This document shows, one piece after another, positions 18,063 to 27,654 of a DNA stretch of 64,000 nucleotides. The translations under genes and the position numbers were made by a program. The stretch is from Amycolatopsis alba DSM 44262 (GTDB taxonomy: Bacteria > Actinomycetota > Actinomycetes > Mycobacteriales > Pseudonocardiaceae), in NCBI RefSeq assembly GCF_000384215.1, contig NZ_KB913032.1, positions 8,331,605 through 8,395,604 of the forward strand, read 5' to 3'. How positions within the stretch are numbered: position 1 is the first letter of the stretch; each line of letters starts with the position of its first letter. The notes under the pieces were generated by a model that did no database searches, was not told the DNA's origin, and saw nothing but the letters and a program-made list of their open reading frames with translations.

Positions 18063-18661
18063 CGGCTGAACCCGTTCTCCGCCCGGACACATTCACGATA
18101 TTCGGGAAGCAGTCCCTTTTCCCTGGCCTCGGCGAGCGTGGGGGCGGCCAGATCACGGGCGGATCGAATGGGGTCCACCCAGTCCGGAATGTCCAGCCCG
18201 AGTTCCGGATCGAACACGGAAATCGCCAGCTCGTTTTCCGCGACATAGCTCGCGGACATCAGATAGGACATCGTCGTGTCCTCCTCCAAGGCGACGAAAG
18301 CGTGCCCGACGCCCACCGGGAAATAGACACTCCGGAGACTCTCCGCGTCCAGGACGACCGCTTCCCAGCGGCCGAACGTCGGCGAGCCGACCCTGATGTC
18401 CACCACGTAGTCCAGCGCCCTGCCCCGCGGGCAGTGGACGTACCTGGCACAGCCGGGCGGGGTCGTGGTGAAGTGCACGCCACGGACGACACCCCGCTTC
18501 GACCGGCTGCAACTGGCTTGCGCCAACGGAAAGGGCGGAAACCCGACCGCGGCGACGAAGGACGGCTCCTGTAGCGGGGAGACGAAGACGCCGCGGTCGT
18601 CGGCGAAGACCTGCGGGGTGAACTCGACGGCACCCTCGACGGCCAGCTTGCGGGACTGCAT
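18059..18661 (-). CDS. NDP-4-keto-hexose 5-epimerase (RmlC-like)
   Basis: A 200-residue cupin of the dTDP-4-dehydrorhamnose 3,5-epimerase family, the normal length. His63 (in RGVHFT) and Tyr133 match the general base and acid positions known from RmlC. Such enzymes in C-3-branched sugar pathways act as 5-epimerases (EvaD role) and give the L-configuration. ATG 18661 is preceded by GGGAGAGG; the longer frame up to 18727 lacks support. First gene of the two-gene operon with the 4-ketoreductase, divergent from the acyl-CoA-dehydrogenase-like gene with 178 bp between. Confidence 0.93.
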   Translation of the reverse strand: MQSRKLAVEGAVEFTPQVFADDRGVFVSPLQEPSFVAAVGFPPFPLAQASCSRSKRGVVRGVHFTTTPPGCARYVHCPRGRALDYVVDIRVGSPTFGRWEAVVLDAESLRSVYFPVGVGHAFVALEEDTTMSYLMSASYVAENELAISVFDPELGLDIPDWVDPIRSARDLAAPTLAEAREKGLLPEYRECVRAENGFSR

Positions 18662-18839
18662 GACGTTGAACCTCTCCCAAAACCGATTCACCGATGAACG
18701 TGAATTGTCGAAATTTCTTCCGATCAATACCGAGCCAATGCGGTAAAGCTAGCATGGCGGCACATTCCGCGACAGCGTGCCGATTCAAGATTCCGGGTAG
18801 GCTGCGTCCCATCGGCAGAGAGAAGAGGAGGCCGTCGAA

Positions 18840-20003
18840 ATGACCTTGGCCGAGGCAGGCAAGACATCGATGAAACCGGAGACGAAATTGCTCTCCCGTG
18901 AACGCGCCACGCTCCGCCGCTTTCTGCCCGCCCTGGCCGACAAGCTGGCAGGCGTCCCGCTCCTCGATCTGGAACGCCCCGGCAACGAGTCGATCCGCCT
19001 GTTCCGTGAAGCCGACGGCACCGCGCTGCTCGCGCCCGTCGAACTCGGCGGGCTGGGCGCACGGGCGCTGGACGCGGTACAGGTGCAACGGGCGCTGGGC
19101 ACCGCCTCGCCCTCGCTCGCCGCCGGGACCACCATGCACCATCTGTCCCTGGCCACCCTCCTCGAACACTGCCAGGAGGCGTCCGAGGCGGAACGCGAGC
19201 TGATCGCCGGTGTGGTGCGGGAACGCCTGCTGCTCGCCTCCGGGTTCGCCGAGGGACGGACCGGCGGAAGCGTGTTCGCGCCCACCATGCGCGCGGTACG
19301 GCGCGGCGGCGACTACGTGATCAACGGCAGCAAGAAGCCGTGCAGCCTGTCCCGTTCGATGGACCTCCTGCTCGCCACCGTGTCCGTCGAGGACGGCGGG
19401 GCCGCCAGGCGCGGGATAGCCCTGATTCCCGCCGGGACACCGGGGATCGCCCGGCGGCCGTTCTGGGAAAGCTGGATCCTGGCCGGGGCGGAAAGTGACG
19501 AGGTGGTCCTCGACGACGTCGTGGTGCCCGGCGATCTGGTACTGCTGAACGAGGTCGAAGACCCGACCGGACAGCATGAGCTGACCGGATTCCTCTGGTT
19601 CGGGCTGATGATCTCCTCGACCTATCTCGGCGCGGCCTCGGCGTTGCTGGAACGGCTCCTGCTCAGTGGCAAAGCCGATCCCGCGACCTATTCCGGCGCG
19701 GCAGGCGAGCTGGAGGCGGCGATGTCGGCGATCGAGGGCATCGCCAGGGCGATGGACGACGGCGAGCGCGGCCAGGACATCTCCGCCCGGCTGCTGTTCA
19801 CCCGCACCGCGCTGCACGGCGCGCTGACCAGGGCGGCGGCGACCATGATCGAAGCGCTCGGCGGCATGGCCTTCATCGGCACCTCGGAGATCTCCTATCT
19901 CGCCGCCGCCGTGCACGCTTTCGGCTTCCACCCGCCGTCGCGGCGCTCGGTGGCCGGGCCGCTCGCCGCCTACCACGCCGGCTCCGACCTCGAGCTCGCC
20001 TGA
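18840..20003 (+). CDS. acyl-CoA-dehydrogenase-fold flavoprotein, catalytic Glu not seen
   Basis: A 387-residue protein with the acyl-CoA dehydrogenase fold. The flavin-contacting middle part is recognisable (SGFAEGRTGGSVF, then GDYVINGSKKPCSL). At the C-terminus, where true dehydrogenases carry the base in a YEGTxEIQ stretch, this protein reads IGTSEISYL followed by HPPSRRS, so the usual glutamate context is absent. Relatives with this change include flavin monooxygenases such as the amino-sugar N-oxygenases (KijD3, RubN8, ORF36), which oxidise 3-amino-3-methyl sugars, as well as other hydroxylases. Placement next to the vancosamine-type genes makes sugar N-oxidation an attractive guess, but oxidation of the aglycone amine is equally possible. 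GAGGAGG precedes ATG 18840. Confidence 0.65.
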   Translation: MTLAEAGKTSMKPETKLLSRERATLRRFLPALADKLAGVPLLDLERPGNESIRLFREADGTALLAPVELGGLGARALDAVQVQRALGTASPSLAAGTTMHHLSLATLLEHCQEASEAERELIAGVVRERLLLASGFAEGRTGGSVFAPTMRAVRRGGDYVINGSKKPCSLSRSMDLLLATVSVEDGGAARRGIALIPAGTPGIARRPFWESWILAGAESDEVVLDDVVVPGDLVLLNEVEDPTGQHELTGFLWFGLMISSTYLGAASALLERLLLSGKADPATYSGAAGELEAAMSAIEGIARAMDDGERGQDISARLLFTRTALHGALTRAAATMIEALGGMAFIGTSEISYLAAAVHAFGFHPPSRRSVAGPLAAYHAGSDLELA

Positions 20004-20039
20004 GCGGAGCATCAGGACAACGGAAAGAAAGGCTGCTCG

Positions 20040-21038
20040 ATGAGTGAACGCCCCGACGTGCTCGTGCTCGGCGCTCAGGGAGTGCTCGGCACCTTCGTCG
20101 CGAAGGCCTTGTCCGACAAGTACGAAGTCGTGCGCGCCGGACGGCGGCCGTCGGACGGCCCTGGCTTCCGGTTGGTCGACCTGCGGGACCAGGCCGCGGT
20201 GTCGGCCGCCTGCGCCTCCGCGAAACTGGTGATCAACTGTGTCCGCGACGAACGGCTGGCGGCCGAGCGGACGGTGCTCGCCGAGGGCGGGCGGCTGGTG
20301 AACGTCTCCAATCTTAGCGCCGCCGACCGGGCCAGGCTGAAAGAGTCCGATGTGGACGCTCGCGGGCTGGTCGCCCTGCACGGCGGCCTCACCCCCGGAA
20401 TCAACTCGGTGGTCGCGGCCGATTTGCTCGCCCGGCATCCCGACGCCGACGAGGTGCGCCTGGTGATGACGTTCTCGCTGAACGAGTCCGGTGGCCCGCA
20501 GGCGGTCGGCGAGTTCGCCTACCCGATGCTGACCAGCCGCGGCCGCCATCCGACGGACACCTTCGCGCTGGCCGCGCCCTACGGCGTCCGGCGGTGCATG
20601 GCGGTCGGCGACGCGGCGTCGGGGGCGTTCGGCGAGGCCGCGGCCGGGCGGACGGCGAGCGTGTCGTACTGCTTCCTGGAGAACTGGTTCCACCGGTTCC
20701 TGCTCGGCCTGAACTCCGCCGGAATGCTGAAACTGCTGCCCAAGTTCCTGTTCACCGCCGGGCTGAAGGTGCCGGAGGAACTCACCACCGAGGCCAAATG
20801 CGACCGCGTGGAGGTCCGGCGGGACGGCCGCCTGCTGGCCGCCCGGCTGGTCCGGGGCATCGGCGACTACCGGCTCACCGTCGCGGGCACCGTCGCGTTC
20901 GCCGAGGCCCTCCTGGAATCGAGCACGCCCGCCACGGGAGCGTTCGGCGTGGAAGAGCTGTTCTCGTTCGGCGACCTGCGGCCGAGGTTCGAATCCGGCG
21001 GGGTCACCTTCGAGGACGTGGCGCCGACGGCAGGCTGA
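20040..21038 (+). CDS. saccharopine-dehydrogenase-like NAD(P)-binding protein
   Basis: A 332-residue protein starting with VLVLGAQGVLGTFVAKAL, a Rossmann nucleotide loop, followed by LVINCV at the end of beta-4 and the LHGGLTPGINS segment usual in the saccharopine dehydrogenase / SDR-like oxidoreductase group. Members act on C-N bonds or reduce ketones, and many in natural-product clusters have unknown substrates. It follows the flavoprotein gene by 36 bp with an AAAGAAAGG site upstream, so the two form a rightward pair and probably work on the same substrate. A strong hairpin ends the pair. No precise reaction can be given. Confidence 0.65.
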   Translation: MSERPDVLVLGAQGVLGTFVAKALSDKYEVVRAGRRPSDGPGFRLVDLRDQAAVSAACASAKLVINCVRDERLAAERTVLAEGGRLVNVSNLSAADRARLKESDVDARGLVALHGGLTPGINSVVAADLLARHPDADEVRLVMTFSLNESGGPQAVGEFAYPMLTSRGRHPTDTFALAAPYGVRRCMAVGDAASGAFGEAAAGRTASVSYCFLENWFHRFLLGLNSAGMLKLLPKFLFTAGLKVPEELTTEAKCDRVEVRRDGRLLAARLVRGIGDYRLTVAGTVAFAEALLESSTPATGAFGVEELFSFGDLRPRFESGGVTFEDVAPTAG

Positions 21039-21051
21039 CGGCCACGTTCAC

Positions 21052-21084
21052 CGGATGGGCCCGCCGATCGGGCGGGCCCATCCG
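21052..21084. terminator. bidirectional terminator hairpin
   Basis: A 14-bp perfect stem (CGGATGGGCCCGCC paired with its complement ending at 21084) with a five-base loop. It lies in the 50-bp gap between the saccharopine-dehydrogenase-like gene and the oppositely oriented ketosynthase gene, the ideal place to stop both transcripts. Confidence 0.8.
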
Positions 21085-21088
21085 CGGC

Positions 21089-22330
21089 TCAGACCGCGCG
21101 GATCGCCACCACGCAGTTGTGCCCGCCGAAACCGAAGGCGTTCGCCAGCGCGGCCCGCACCGGGACCGGGCGCGGCCGGTGCGCCACATGGTCCAGTTCG
21201 CATTCCGGGTCGGGGTTCTCGAGATTGATCGTCGGCGGGACGATCCCGTCCCGGACGGCCAGCGCGCACACCATCACCGAGAGCGCGCCCGCGGCGCCGA
21301 TCAGGTGCCCCACCATGGATTTCGGTGAGCTGACCGCCACCTCGCCGGCCTCGGCGCCGAAGACCGCACGGATCGCCTGGGTCTCCACCCGGTCGTTGGC
21401 CCGCGTCGACGTGCCGTGCGCGCAGATGTAGTCGATGTCGGCCGGGGCCAGGTCGCTGCGCACCAGGCTCTGCCGGATGGACTCCGCCGCGTACGCCGCG
21501 CTGGGCTCGGGCGCGCTGACGTGGAAGGCGTCCGTGGTCAGCGCGCCACCGGCGATTTCGGCATACGGCATGGCCCCGCGGGCCCGTGCGTGCTCGAGCG
21601 TCTCCACGACCAGCACCACCGCCCCCTCGCCGTAGACGAATCCGTCCCGATCGGCGTCGAACGGACGGCTGGCCGCGGCGGGGTCGTCGTTGCGGCGCGA
21701 CAGTGCGCCCATGGTGGACAGTCCGGCGAACATCACCTCGGCGATGGCGGAATCCGTGCCACCGGCGATGACGACGTCGGCCTCGCCGGACAGGATCAGC
21801 CGCCGGGCCTCCAGCACGGCGTAGTTCCCGCTGGCACAGGCCAGCACGCTGGCGGTGACCGGGCCGTGGACCCCGAGGTCGATCGCCACCTCGCAGGCGG
21901 CCATGTTCGGGATCATGCCGGGCACGAAGGTCGGGCTCACCGCCCGCATCCCGCGTTCGGCCAGCGCCAGTACGTTGCGCTCGATCGAAGTGACCCCGGC
22001 CACCGCGTTGTTCAGCACCACGCCGACGCGGTGCGCGTTCTCTTCACCGATCTCCAGCCCCGCGTCGCCGACAGCCTCCCTTGCCGCCGCGACGGCGAAT
22101 TGGGAGAACCGATCGGTCCGCCGCCGGATCTTGTGCCGCAGCAGGGTGCTCGGATCGAACCCGGACACCTCGCCCGCGATCCGCACCGGCAGGGCCGAAG
22201 CGTCGAACGAGGTGATCGGGCCGATCCCGGACTTTCCGTCCACAAGGGACTCCCAGGTGGACTTCACGTCGTTGCCCACCGGGGTCAGGGCCCCGATACC
22301 GGTGATGACGACCTGCCTCACGACGCTCAC
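21089..22330 (-). CDS. discrete beta-ketoacyl-ACP synthase (FabF/KAS II type)
   Basis: A 413-residue ketosynthase with a complete active site: Cys165 in VLACASGNY, His305 in AHGTSTRANDR, Lys337 and His342 in SPKSMVGHLIGAAGA. GTG 22330 overlaps the DAHP synthase stop (GTGA); GTG 22321 is an in-frame alternative. It is the last gene of the six-gene module C operon. FabF-type enzymes elongate acyl-ACP with malonyl-ACP. Here it may elongate the cyclohexyl-type acyl unit once or a few times on the ACP encoded at 3476-3727 (inference). No chain-length factor, acyltransferase or PKS module accompanies it. Confidence 0.92.
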   Translation of the reverse strand: MSVVRQVVITGIGALTPVGNDVKSTWESLVDGKSGIGPITSFDASALPVRIAGEVSGFDPSTLLRHKIRRRTDRFSQFAVAAAREAVGDAGLEIGEENAHRVGVVLNNAVAGVTSIERNVLALAERGMRAVSPTFVPGMIPNMAACEVAIDLGVHGPVTASVLACASGNYAVLEARRLILSGEADVVIAGGTDSAIAEVMFAGLSTMGALSRRNDDPAAASRPFDADRDGFVYGEGAVVLVVETLEHARARGAMPYAEIAGGALTTDAFHVSAPEPSAAYAAESIRQSLVRSDLAPADIDYICAHGTSTRANDRVETQAIRAVFGAEAGEVAVSSPKSMVGHLIGAAGALSVMVCALAVRDGIVPPTINLENPDPECELDHVAHRPRPVPVRAALANAFGFGGHNCVVAIRAV

Positions 22331-23595
22331 TCCTCGGTTATCAGATCGAGTGCCGCCGCCGGGGCCCGGTGCCCGAGGCGGTCGGCAAGCCGTTCGGCCA
22401 GCATGATGGACTGCGCCCCGTTCAGCCGCGGGTCGCAGAGCGATTCGAAGCCAAGGCGCGGCGGTCTTTCCGGACCTCCGGAGCACTCCGCGACGTCCCG
22501 GCCGGTGACCTCCAGATGCACGCCGCCCGGCCGGGCTCCCTCGCCGTCCATGACGTCGAGGAAGCCGTCCAGCTCCGAGACGATTTCGGACCACCACCGG
22601 GTTTTCCGGCCGCCTGCCGACGCAGGCCGGGTGTTGCCGTGCATCGGATCGCAGACCCAGACGACCCGGTGGGCGGAACGGCGTACCGCGCGCACCAGCG
22701 CGGGCAGCGTTTCCCGGACCTGCCGGTCGCCCATCCGGCAGATGAGCGTCAGCCTGCCCGGCTCGCGCGCCGGATCGAGCCGATCGCAGAGGGCGATCAG
22801 CTCCGCTTCCTCGATGGCCGGGCCGATCTTGCAGGCCAGCGGATTGGCGATCTCGGCCAGCATCGCGACATGGTCCCCGCCGAGCTGCCGGGTGCGTTCC
22901 CCGAGCCACGGAAGCTCGGTGGTCTGCAGGAAACGCTCCCCGTACTCCGGGTCACGGCGGATCAGCGGCCGCTCGTAGTCGAACACCAGCGCCTCATGGC
23001 TGGTCCAGAGACCCCGGTGCGCCCAGCTCCCGTCGGGCCGCCGGAACGACTCGCCGAAGGGCGCGGAACGCGCGTCTCCGGCGAGCCGCGCGAGCTCGGC
23101 CCGGACCAGGGCGGCGGTCGAATAGCCGCGCAGGAGGCGGCGCGGATCGGGGACTCTGGCCGCCGGATCGGGTTCCGGCGAGTTGACCAGCAGACCGCGG
23201 AACGCGGGCAGCTCGACCCCGTCGACCAGCTCGGTCGGCCGGGATCTCGGCTTGGCGAACTGCCCGGCGATCCTGCCCACCGTCACCACCGGTATCCCGA
23301 GCCGTCCGCTGAGGATCGTCGCCATCGCCCCGAGCAGCCGGTACTTCTCGCCGGCCGCCGCAACCGCCTCCGGCCCGAACGGTTCGGCGCAATCGCCCGC
23401 CTGCACCAGGAAAGCGTGCCCCGATTCGACCCGGCGCAGCGCCGCGGAAAGCCGCCTGATCCGCTCGGGGGAGGTCAACGGCGGTGACTCGACCAGCCAC
23501 GAATAGGCACGGGCCACCTCCGCCGGATCCGGCCAATCCGGTTGCTGAGCGGCGACCGAACCCGATTCCACCGAAGCCTCCGATCGCCGCGTCAT
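22327..23595 (-). CDS. class II DAHP synthase
   Basis: A 422-residue 3-deoxy-D-arabino-heptulosonate-7-phosphate synthase of the class II (plant/PhzC) type, which condenses PEP and erythrose 4-phosphate into the shikimate pathway. Visible signatures: QAGDCAEPF with metal-binding Cys69, RIAGQFAKPRS, CDPMHGNT, GGVHLEVTGRDV and ESLCDPRLNGAQ. It is shorter than the roughly 460-residue mycobacterial housekeeping enzyme, as expected for a dedicated copy with reduced feedback control (family knowledge plus inference). ATG 23595 overlaps the flavoprotein stop in an ATGA. Its presence says that module C draws on shikimate. Confidence 0.95.
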   Translation of the reverse strand: MTRRSEASVESGSVAAQQPDWPDPAEVARAYSWLVESPPLTSPERIRRLSAALRRVESGHAFLVQAGDCAEPFGPEAVAAAGEKYRLLGAMATILSGRLGIPVVTVGRIAGQFAKPRSRPTELVDGVELPAFRGLLVNSPEPDPAARVPDPRRLLRGYSTAALVRAELARLAGDARSAPFGESFRRPDGSWAHRGLWTSHEALVFDYERPLIRRDPEYGERFLQTTELPWLGERTRQLGGDHVAMLAEIANPLACKIGPAIEEAELIALCDRLDPAREPGRLTLICRMGDRQVRETLPALVRAVRRSAHRVVWVCDPMHGNTRPASAGGRKTRWWSEIVSELDGFLDVMDGEGARPGGVHLEVTGRDVAECSGGPERPPRLGFESLCDPRLNGAQSIMLAERLADRLGHRAPAAALDLITEE

Positions 23596-25670
23596 GGCAG
23601 CACCCTGATCGTTCGTTTCCGGGCGGCCCCGGCGAGGCCCGCCAGTTCACCGGCCGCCTGGAGCCCTTCTTCGGTGGCGCGCACGGCATCCAGCCCGCCG
23701 GCGGCACGGGCGCCGCCGACGACGCGATACGGCACGCCGAGCCCGGCCAGCACCGGGACGAGCGTGTCCTCGGGCTCCTGGCCGGTCGCGAACACCACGA
23801 GATCGGCCGGGACCAGCCGCTGCTCACCATTCGCGTCCCGGACGCGGACACCACCGGCCTCGGTGCGCTCGCAGACCACGCCGGGCATCAGTTCGACGCC
23901 CGACCGCCGGACCGCGTCGAGCAGTGCCCACCGGGTGGACGGGCTGATCCGCGGCGCGAACCGGGGGCCGCGGCCCAGCAGGGTCACCCGAGGATTCCGG
24001 GACTCCGGCCTGTCGTCCGGGACGAGCCCGTGGTCGGCGAGGAATTCCCGGTGTCCGTCGCCGGTTTCCCCGCGGTGGCTGAGGAAATGCGCCAGATCCA
24101 GCGCCACCCCGCCGCCGCCGACGATGGCGGTCCGGGTACCGGATGGCCATCGGCGGAACGCGGCCGGATAGTCGACGATCAGCGGATGCCCGGAGTCCGG
24201 GACACGGGCCCGGCGCGGCCGGGTGCCGGTGGCGAGCACGACGCCGTCGAATCCGGCGAGGTGCCCGGCCTCGCGTCCGGAGATCGGGCGGTTCAGCCGC
24301 ACCCGGACGCCGAGACGGGCGAGTTCCGCCGCGTAGTAAGCGATCGTGCCGCCGTAGTCGGCCTTTCCCGGCACGGTCCGGGCCAGCCGGAACTGCCCGC
24401 CCAGCTCGCGCGCGGCCTCGAACAGCTCGACCTCGTGCCCGAGTTCGGCGAGCGCCCGTGCCGATTCGCAGCCGGCGGGCCCGCCGCCGATCACCGCGAA
24501 CCGGTGCCTGCCCACCGTGCCGGCGCCCGCCCGGTGAGCGGTGGCTTCGAGGTCGAGTTCCCTGGCGGCGCGCGGGTTCACCAGGCAGGAGACCCGCCTG
24601 CCCCGCAACGACCGGTCGATACACGCCTGGTCGCAGGCGATGCAGACGTTGACCAGGTCCAGACGCCCGGACCGCGCCTTCCGCGGGAACCCCGGATCGG
24701 CGAGGAACGGCCGTGCCATCGAGACGAAGTCGACACTCCCGGCCCGCAGCACCGGCTCGGCCAGCTCGATCCGGTTGATCCGATTGCCCGCGATCACCGG
24801 CACCGCACCGGCCGCCGCCTTGATCGGCCCGGCGTACCGGATCCAGACGCCAGCCGGGACGAGCGCCTGCACGGTCGGCACCGGGGACTCGTGCCAGCCG
24901 ATCCCGACATTGAGCGCGTCCACACCCGCGTCGACGAGCCGCCGCGCGTATTCGGCCACCTCGGCCGCGGTACTGGAGCCTGCCATCAGATCGTCGCCCG
25001 AGAGCCGGAAGATGATCGGGAAACCGGGGCCTGCCCCCGCCCGGACGGCCCGGACCACGGCCAGGCCGAACCGCATGCGCCGATCGGCGTCCCCGCCCCA
25101 CTCGTCGTCGCGGCGATTGGTCAGCGGGGAGCAGAACTGGTTCAGGAGATAACCCTCCGAACCCATGATCTCGACGGCGTCGAAACCGGCCGCTCGCGCG
25201 TTTCCGGCCGCCTCGGCGAAATCCTCGATCGTCGCCAGGATCTCCGGTCCGGTCAGCGCCCTCGGCGTGACCCCGGAGAACCTGGAGGGCACGGCCGACG
25301 GCGCGACCGGCTCCGCTCCCGCCGAGCCCGCCGGGGCGTACCGGCCGGCGTGGAACAGCTGCAGGGCGATCCTGCCGCGGGCTTCCCGCACCGCCGACGC
25401 GACCCTGGTCAGCGCCGAACGACCGGCCCGTTCGTTGACGAACCCGTAATCCGGCCCGCCCGCCCCGGCCCGGTTCACCGCCCAGCCACCGGTGATCACC
25501 AGACCCGCGCCACCGGCCGCCCGCTCCGCGTAGAACGCCGCGAGCGCCCGGCCGTCGTCGGCGTCCGCCTCGCGCCCGAGGTGCATCGAGCCCATCACGA
25601 TCCGGTTCCGCAGCGAGAGTGTCCCGATCCTCCCCGGCCGGAACACCGAATCGAACGACACGCCGGTCAC
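23592..25670 (-). CDS. 2,4-dienoyl-CoA reductase-like Fe-S flavoprotein (FadH/OYE family)
   Basis: A 692-residue three-cofactor enzyme, close to FadH in length. Residues 1 to about 340 form the FMN TIM barrel ([47 protein letters not shown]). [20 protein letters not shown] near 345-365 gives the four cysteines of a 4Fe-4S cluster, and [11 protein letters not shown] begins the FAD/NAD(P)H domain. GTG 25670 overlaps the preceding SDR stop (GTGA). FadH-type enzymes reduce conjugated dienoyl-CoA. In the ansatrienin-type pathway from shikimate to cyclohexanecarboxyl-CoA, such an enzyme is expected for ring diene reduction. The unused frame extending to 26006 is not coding. Confidence 0.9.
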   Translation of the reverse strand: MTGVSFDSVFRPGRIGTLSLRNRIVMGSMHLGREADADDGRALAAFYAERAAGGAGLVITGGWAVNRAGAGGPDYGFVNERAGRSALTRVASAVREARGRIALQLFHAGRYAPAGSAGAEPVAPSAVPSRFSGVTPRALTGPEILATIEDFAEAAGNARAAGFDAVEIMGSEGYLLNQFCSPLTNRRDDEWGGDADRRMRFGLAVVRAVRAGAGPGFPIIFRLSGDDLMAGSSTAAEVAEYARRLVDAGVDALNVGIGWHESPVPTVQALVPAGVWIRYAGPIKAAAGAVPVIAGNRINRIELAEPVLRAGSVDFVSMARPFLADPGFPRKARSGRLDLVNVCIACDQACIDRSLRGRRVSCLVNPRAARELDLEATAHRAGAGTVGRHRFAVIGGGPAGCESARALAELGHEVELFEAARELGGQFRLARTVPGKADYGGTIAYYAAELARLGVRVRLNRPISGREAGHLAGFDGVVLATGTRPRRARVPDSGHPLIVDYPAAFRRWPSGTRTAIVGGGGVALDLAHFLSHRGETGDGHREFLADHGLVPDDRPESRNPRVTLLGRGPRFAPRISPSTRWALLDAVRRSGVELMPGVVCERTEAGGVRVRDANGEQRLVPADLVVFATGQEPEDTLVPVLAGLGVPYRVVGGARAAGGLDAVRATEEGLQAAGELAGLAGAARKRTIRVLP

Positions 25671-26494
25671 GCCGGCGTTCGGTCCGGATCGCCACCGGGC
25701 AACGCCAGCGGCGGGGCCGCGTCGGCGTAGAACGGCGGTGCGATCACGCTGAGGCCGCCGTCGACCACCAGGGACTGCCCGGTGATGTACGCCGACTCCG
25801 GCGAGAGCAGGAACGCCACCGTGTCGGCGATCTCCTGCGCGGTGCCTGCCCGCCCCTTCGGGATCTTCGCCAGCACGTCCGCCAGTGGCGGCATGCCCGG
25901 CACGCGGTAGAAGAAGTTCGCCGAGTCGGTGTCGATGATCCCGCCGTTCACCGCGTTGACGTTCACCCCGAGCGGGGCGAATTCGACGGCCATGTACCGG
26001 ACCCACGCCTCCAGCGCGGCCTTGGCCGAGCCGAGGGCGGCGTAGGTCGGATAGGCGCGGATGCTGCCGTAGCTGCTGAGCGCGACGATCCGGCCGCCGT
26101 CGCCCATCAGCCGGACCGCCCGCTGGGCGCCGAGCACGAACGCGCGGACGTTCATCGCGTAGGACCGGTCCAGATGGTGCGGTCCGAGGTCCTCGATCTT
26201 CTTGAACACGCTCGCGGCGGCGTTCGACACGAAGAAGTCGAGCCTGCCGTACTCGTCGCCGATCCGGTCGAACAGCCTGGTGATGTCCTCCGGCCGTTCG
26301 ACGTCGGCCTGGACCGTGATCCCCTTGCCGCCGAGGCGCTCCACCTCGGCCAGGGTCTCGGCGGCCAGGTCCGCGTTCTTCTTGTAGTTGACGACCACCC
26401 GGCCCCCCGCGCCCGCCAGCTTCAGGGCGAGCGACCGGCCGATACCGCGGGAGCTCCCGGTGATCAGCGCGACCCGGTCGGTGAATCCGTTCAT
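25667..26494 (-). CDS. ChcA-like enoyl-CoA reductase (SDR)
   Basis: A 275-residue classical-fold short-chain reductase. TGSSRGIG at residues 12-19 binds the nucleotide. The catalytic region reads [14 protein letters not shown], giving Tyr151 and Lys158 with six residues between them. Y-x6-K is the spacing of enoyl reductases (FabI/FabL) rather than the YxxxK of ketoreductases. Length and motif resemble 1-cyclohexenylcarbonyl-CoA reductase (ChcA), which acts repeatedly in cyclohexanecarboxyl-CoA formation. It is coupled on both sides by four-base overlaps with the flavoprotein and acyl-CoA dehydrogenase genes. I infer reduction of alpha,beta-unsaturated cyclohexenyl-CoA intermediates. Confidence 0.85.
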   Translation of the reverse strand: MNGFTDRVALITGSSRGIGRSLALKLAGAGGRVVVNYKKNADLAAETLAEVERLGGKGITVQADVERPEDITRLFDRIGDEYGRLDFFVSNAAASVFKKIEDLGPHHLDRSYAMNVRAFVLGAQRAVRLMGDGGRIVALSSYGSIRAYPTYAALGSAKAALEAWVRYMAVEFAPLGVNVNAVNGGIIDTDSANFFYRVPGMPPLADVLAKIPKGRAGTAQEIADTVAFLLSPESAYITGQSLVVDGGLSVIAPPFYADAAPPLALPGGDPDRTPA

Positions 26495-27654
26495 TTCCGT
26501 CGCCCCAGTTCCGCTCGCGCGATCACGGTCTTCTGGATCTCGTTGGTGCCTTCTTCGAACCGCTGTGCGCGGGCGTCGCGGTACACCCGCTCGATGGGGC
26601 TGGACGCCCAGTACCCGATGCCGCCGTGGATCTGCAGTGACCGGTCGGTGACCCTGGTCAGCGCGTCGACCGCGTGCAGCTTCGCCATCGACGACAGGGC
26701 TTCCGCGTCCGGGCCGCCCGACTGCCAGTGGCGGGCGGCGTGCAGCACGAGCTGACGCGTGGCCTCGAGATCGGTGGCGTTCTCCGCGATCATGAACCGC
26801 ACGGCCTGCCGTTCGGCGAGTTTCCTGCCGAAGGTCTCCCGTCCGAGCGCGTGGTCGACGGCGAGCTCGTGCGCCCGTCGGGCCAGCCCGACACAGCTCA
26901 TGGCCACCGAAATCCGGCTCGGGGTGAGGAATCCCCCGAAGGCGACCTCCAGGCCGCGCCCCTCTTCACCCAGCCGGTTCGCGACCGGGACGGGGGCGTT
27001 GTCGAACACCAGGTGCGCGTGGTCGGTGCCGCGCACGCCCATCGTCGGCGGCATCTCGGTGACCGTCACCCCTGGGGTGTGGCGGTCCACCATCAGGGCG
27101 ATCGTGCCCTCCTTGCCCTCGGAACCGGCCATCCTGGCGAACAGGAGCCAGTAGTCGCAGGCCACGCCGAAGGTGATCAGATGCTTCTCGCCGGTGAGGA
27201 GGTAGTCGTCACCGACCCTGGTCACCGTGGAACGCAGATCGGCGCCGGTCCCGGCGGTCGGCTCGGTGAGCGCGAAGGCGACCCGGAGATCACCGGTCAC
27301 GGCGGGAACGACGAACCGCCGTCGCTGCTCGGCGGTGGCGAACCGGTCGATGGCCCGCCAGACGCCGTTGGCCACGTGCACGATCATCCGGATCGAGCCG
27401 TGGGACATCGAGAACAGCTCCATGAGCTCCAGGTACCGGTCGAACGGAATCGCCTGCCCGCCGTACTCCTTCGGGGCGCAGAGACCGAAATACCCTCGTT
27501 CGTACAGATCGGCCCGCAGTTCTTCGGGAACCCGGCCGTCCCGTTCGATCTGGTCCGCGTAGCGTTCCCCCTGCCCGGCCACGAATTCGGCGATCCCCGC
27601 CTTCACCGCGGAGAACGAGGCCTCGTCAACGGCCGAGGACGTCTTCGGTTTCAC
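26491..27654 (-). CDS. acyl-CoA dehydrogenase
   Basis: A 387-residue acyl-CoA dehydrogenase with intact signatures: [16 protein letters not shown] near residues 128-143, the [19 protein letters not shown] helix, [10 protein letters not shown], and [10 protein letters not shown], which carries the catalytic glutamate. Its start overlaps the 3' end of the ligase fusion gene by 29 bp, and its stop overlaps the ChcA-like start (ATGA). In cyclohexanecarboxyl-CoA pathways a dehydrogenase or isomerase-like flavoprotein is needed to move ring double bonds between reductions. That is the likely role (inference). It is clearly different from the flavoprotein at 18840-20003, which lacks the glutamate motif. 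Confidence 0.9.
   Translation of the reverse strand: MKPKTSSAVDEASFSAVKAGIAEFVAGQGERYADQIERDGRVPEELRADLYERGYFGLCAPKEYGGQAIPFDRYLELMELFSMSHGSIRMIVHVANGVWRAIDRFATAEQRRRFVVPAVTGDLRVAFALTEPTAGTGADLRSTVTRVGDDYLLTGEKHLITFGVACDYWLLFARMAGSEGKEGTIALMVDRHTPGVTVTEMPPTMGVRGTDHAHLVFDNAPVPVANRLGEEGRGLEVAFGGFLTPSRISVAMSCVGLARRAHELAVDHALGRETFGRKLAERQAVRFMIAENATDLEATRQLVLHAARHWQSGGPDAEALSSMAKLHAVDALTRVTDRSLQIHGGIGYWASSPIERVYRDARAQRFEEGTNEIQKTVIARAELGRRK

Noticed and set aside
23484..25730. 748-codon forward frame over the FadH-like gene
   Set aside because: Shadow of the reverse gene; no start site and no domain.
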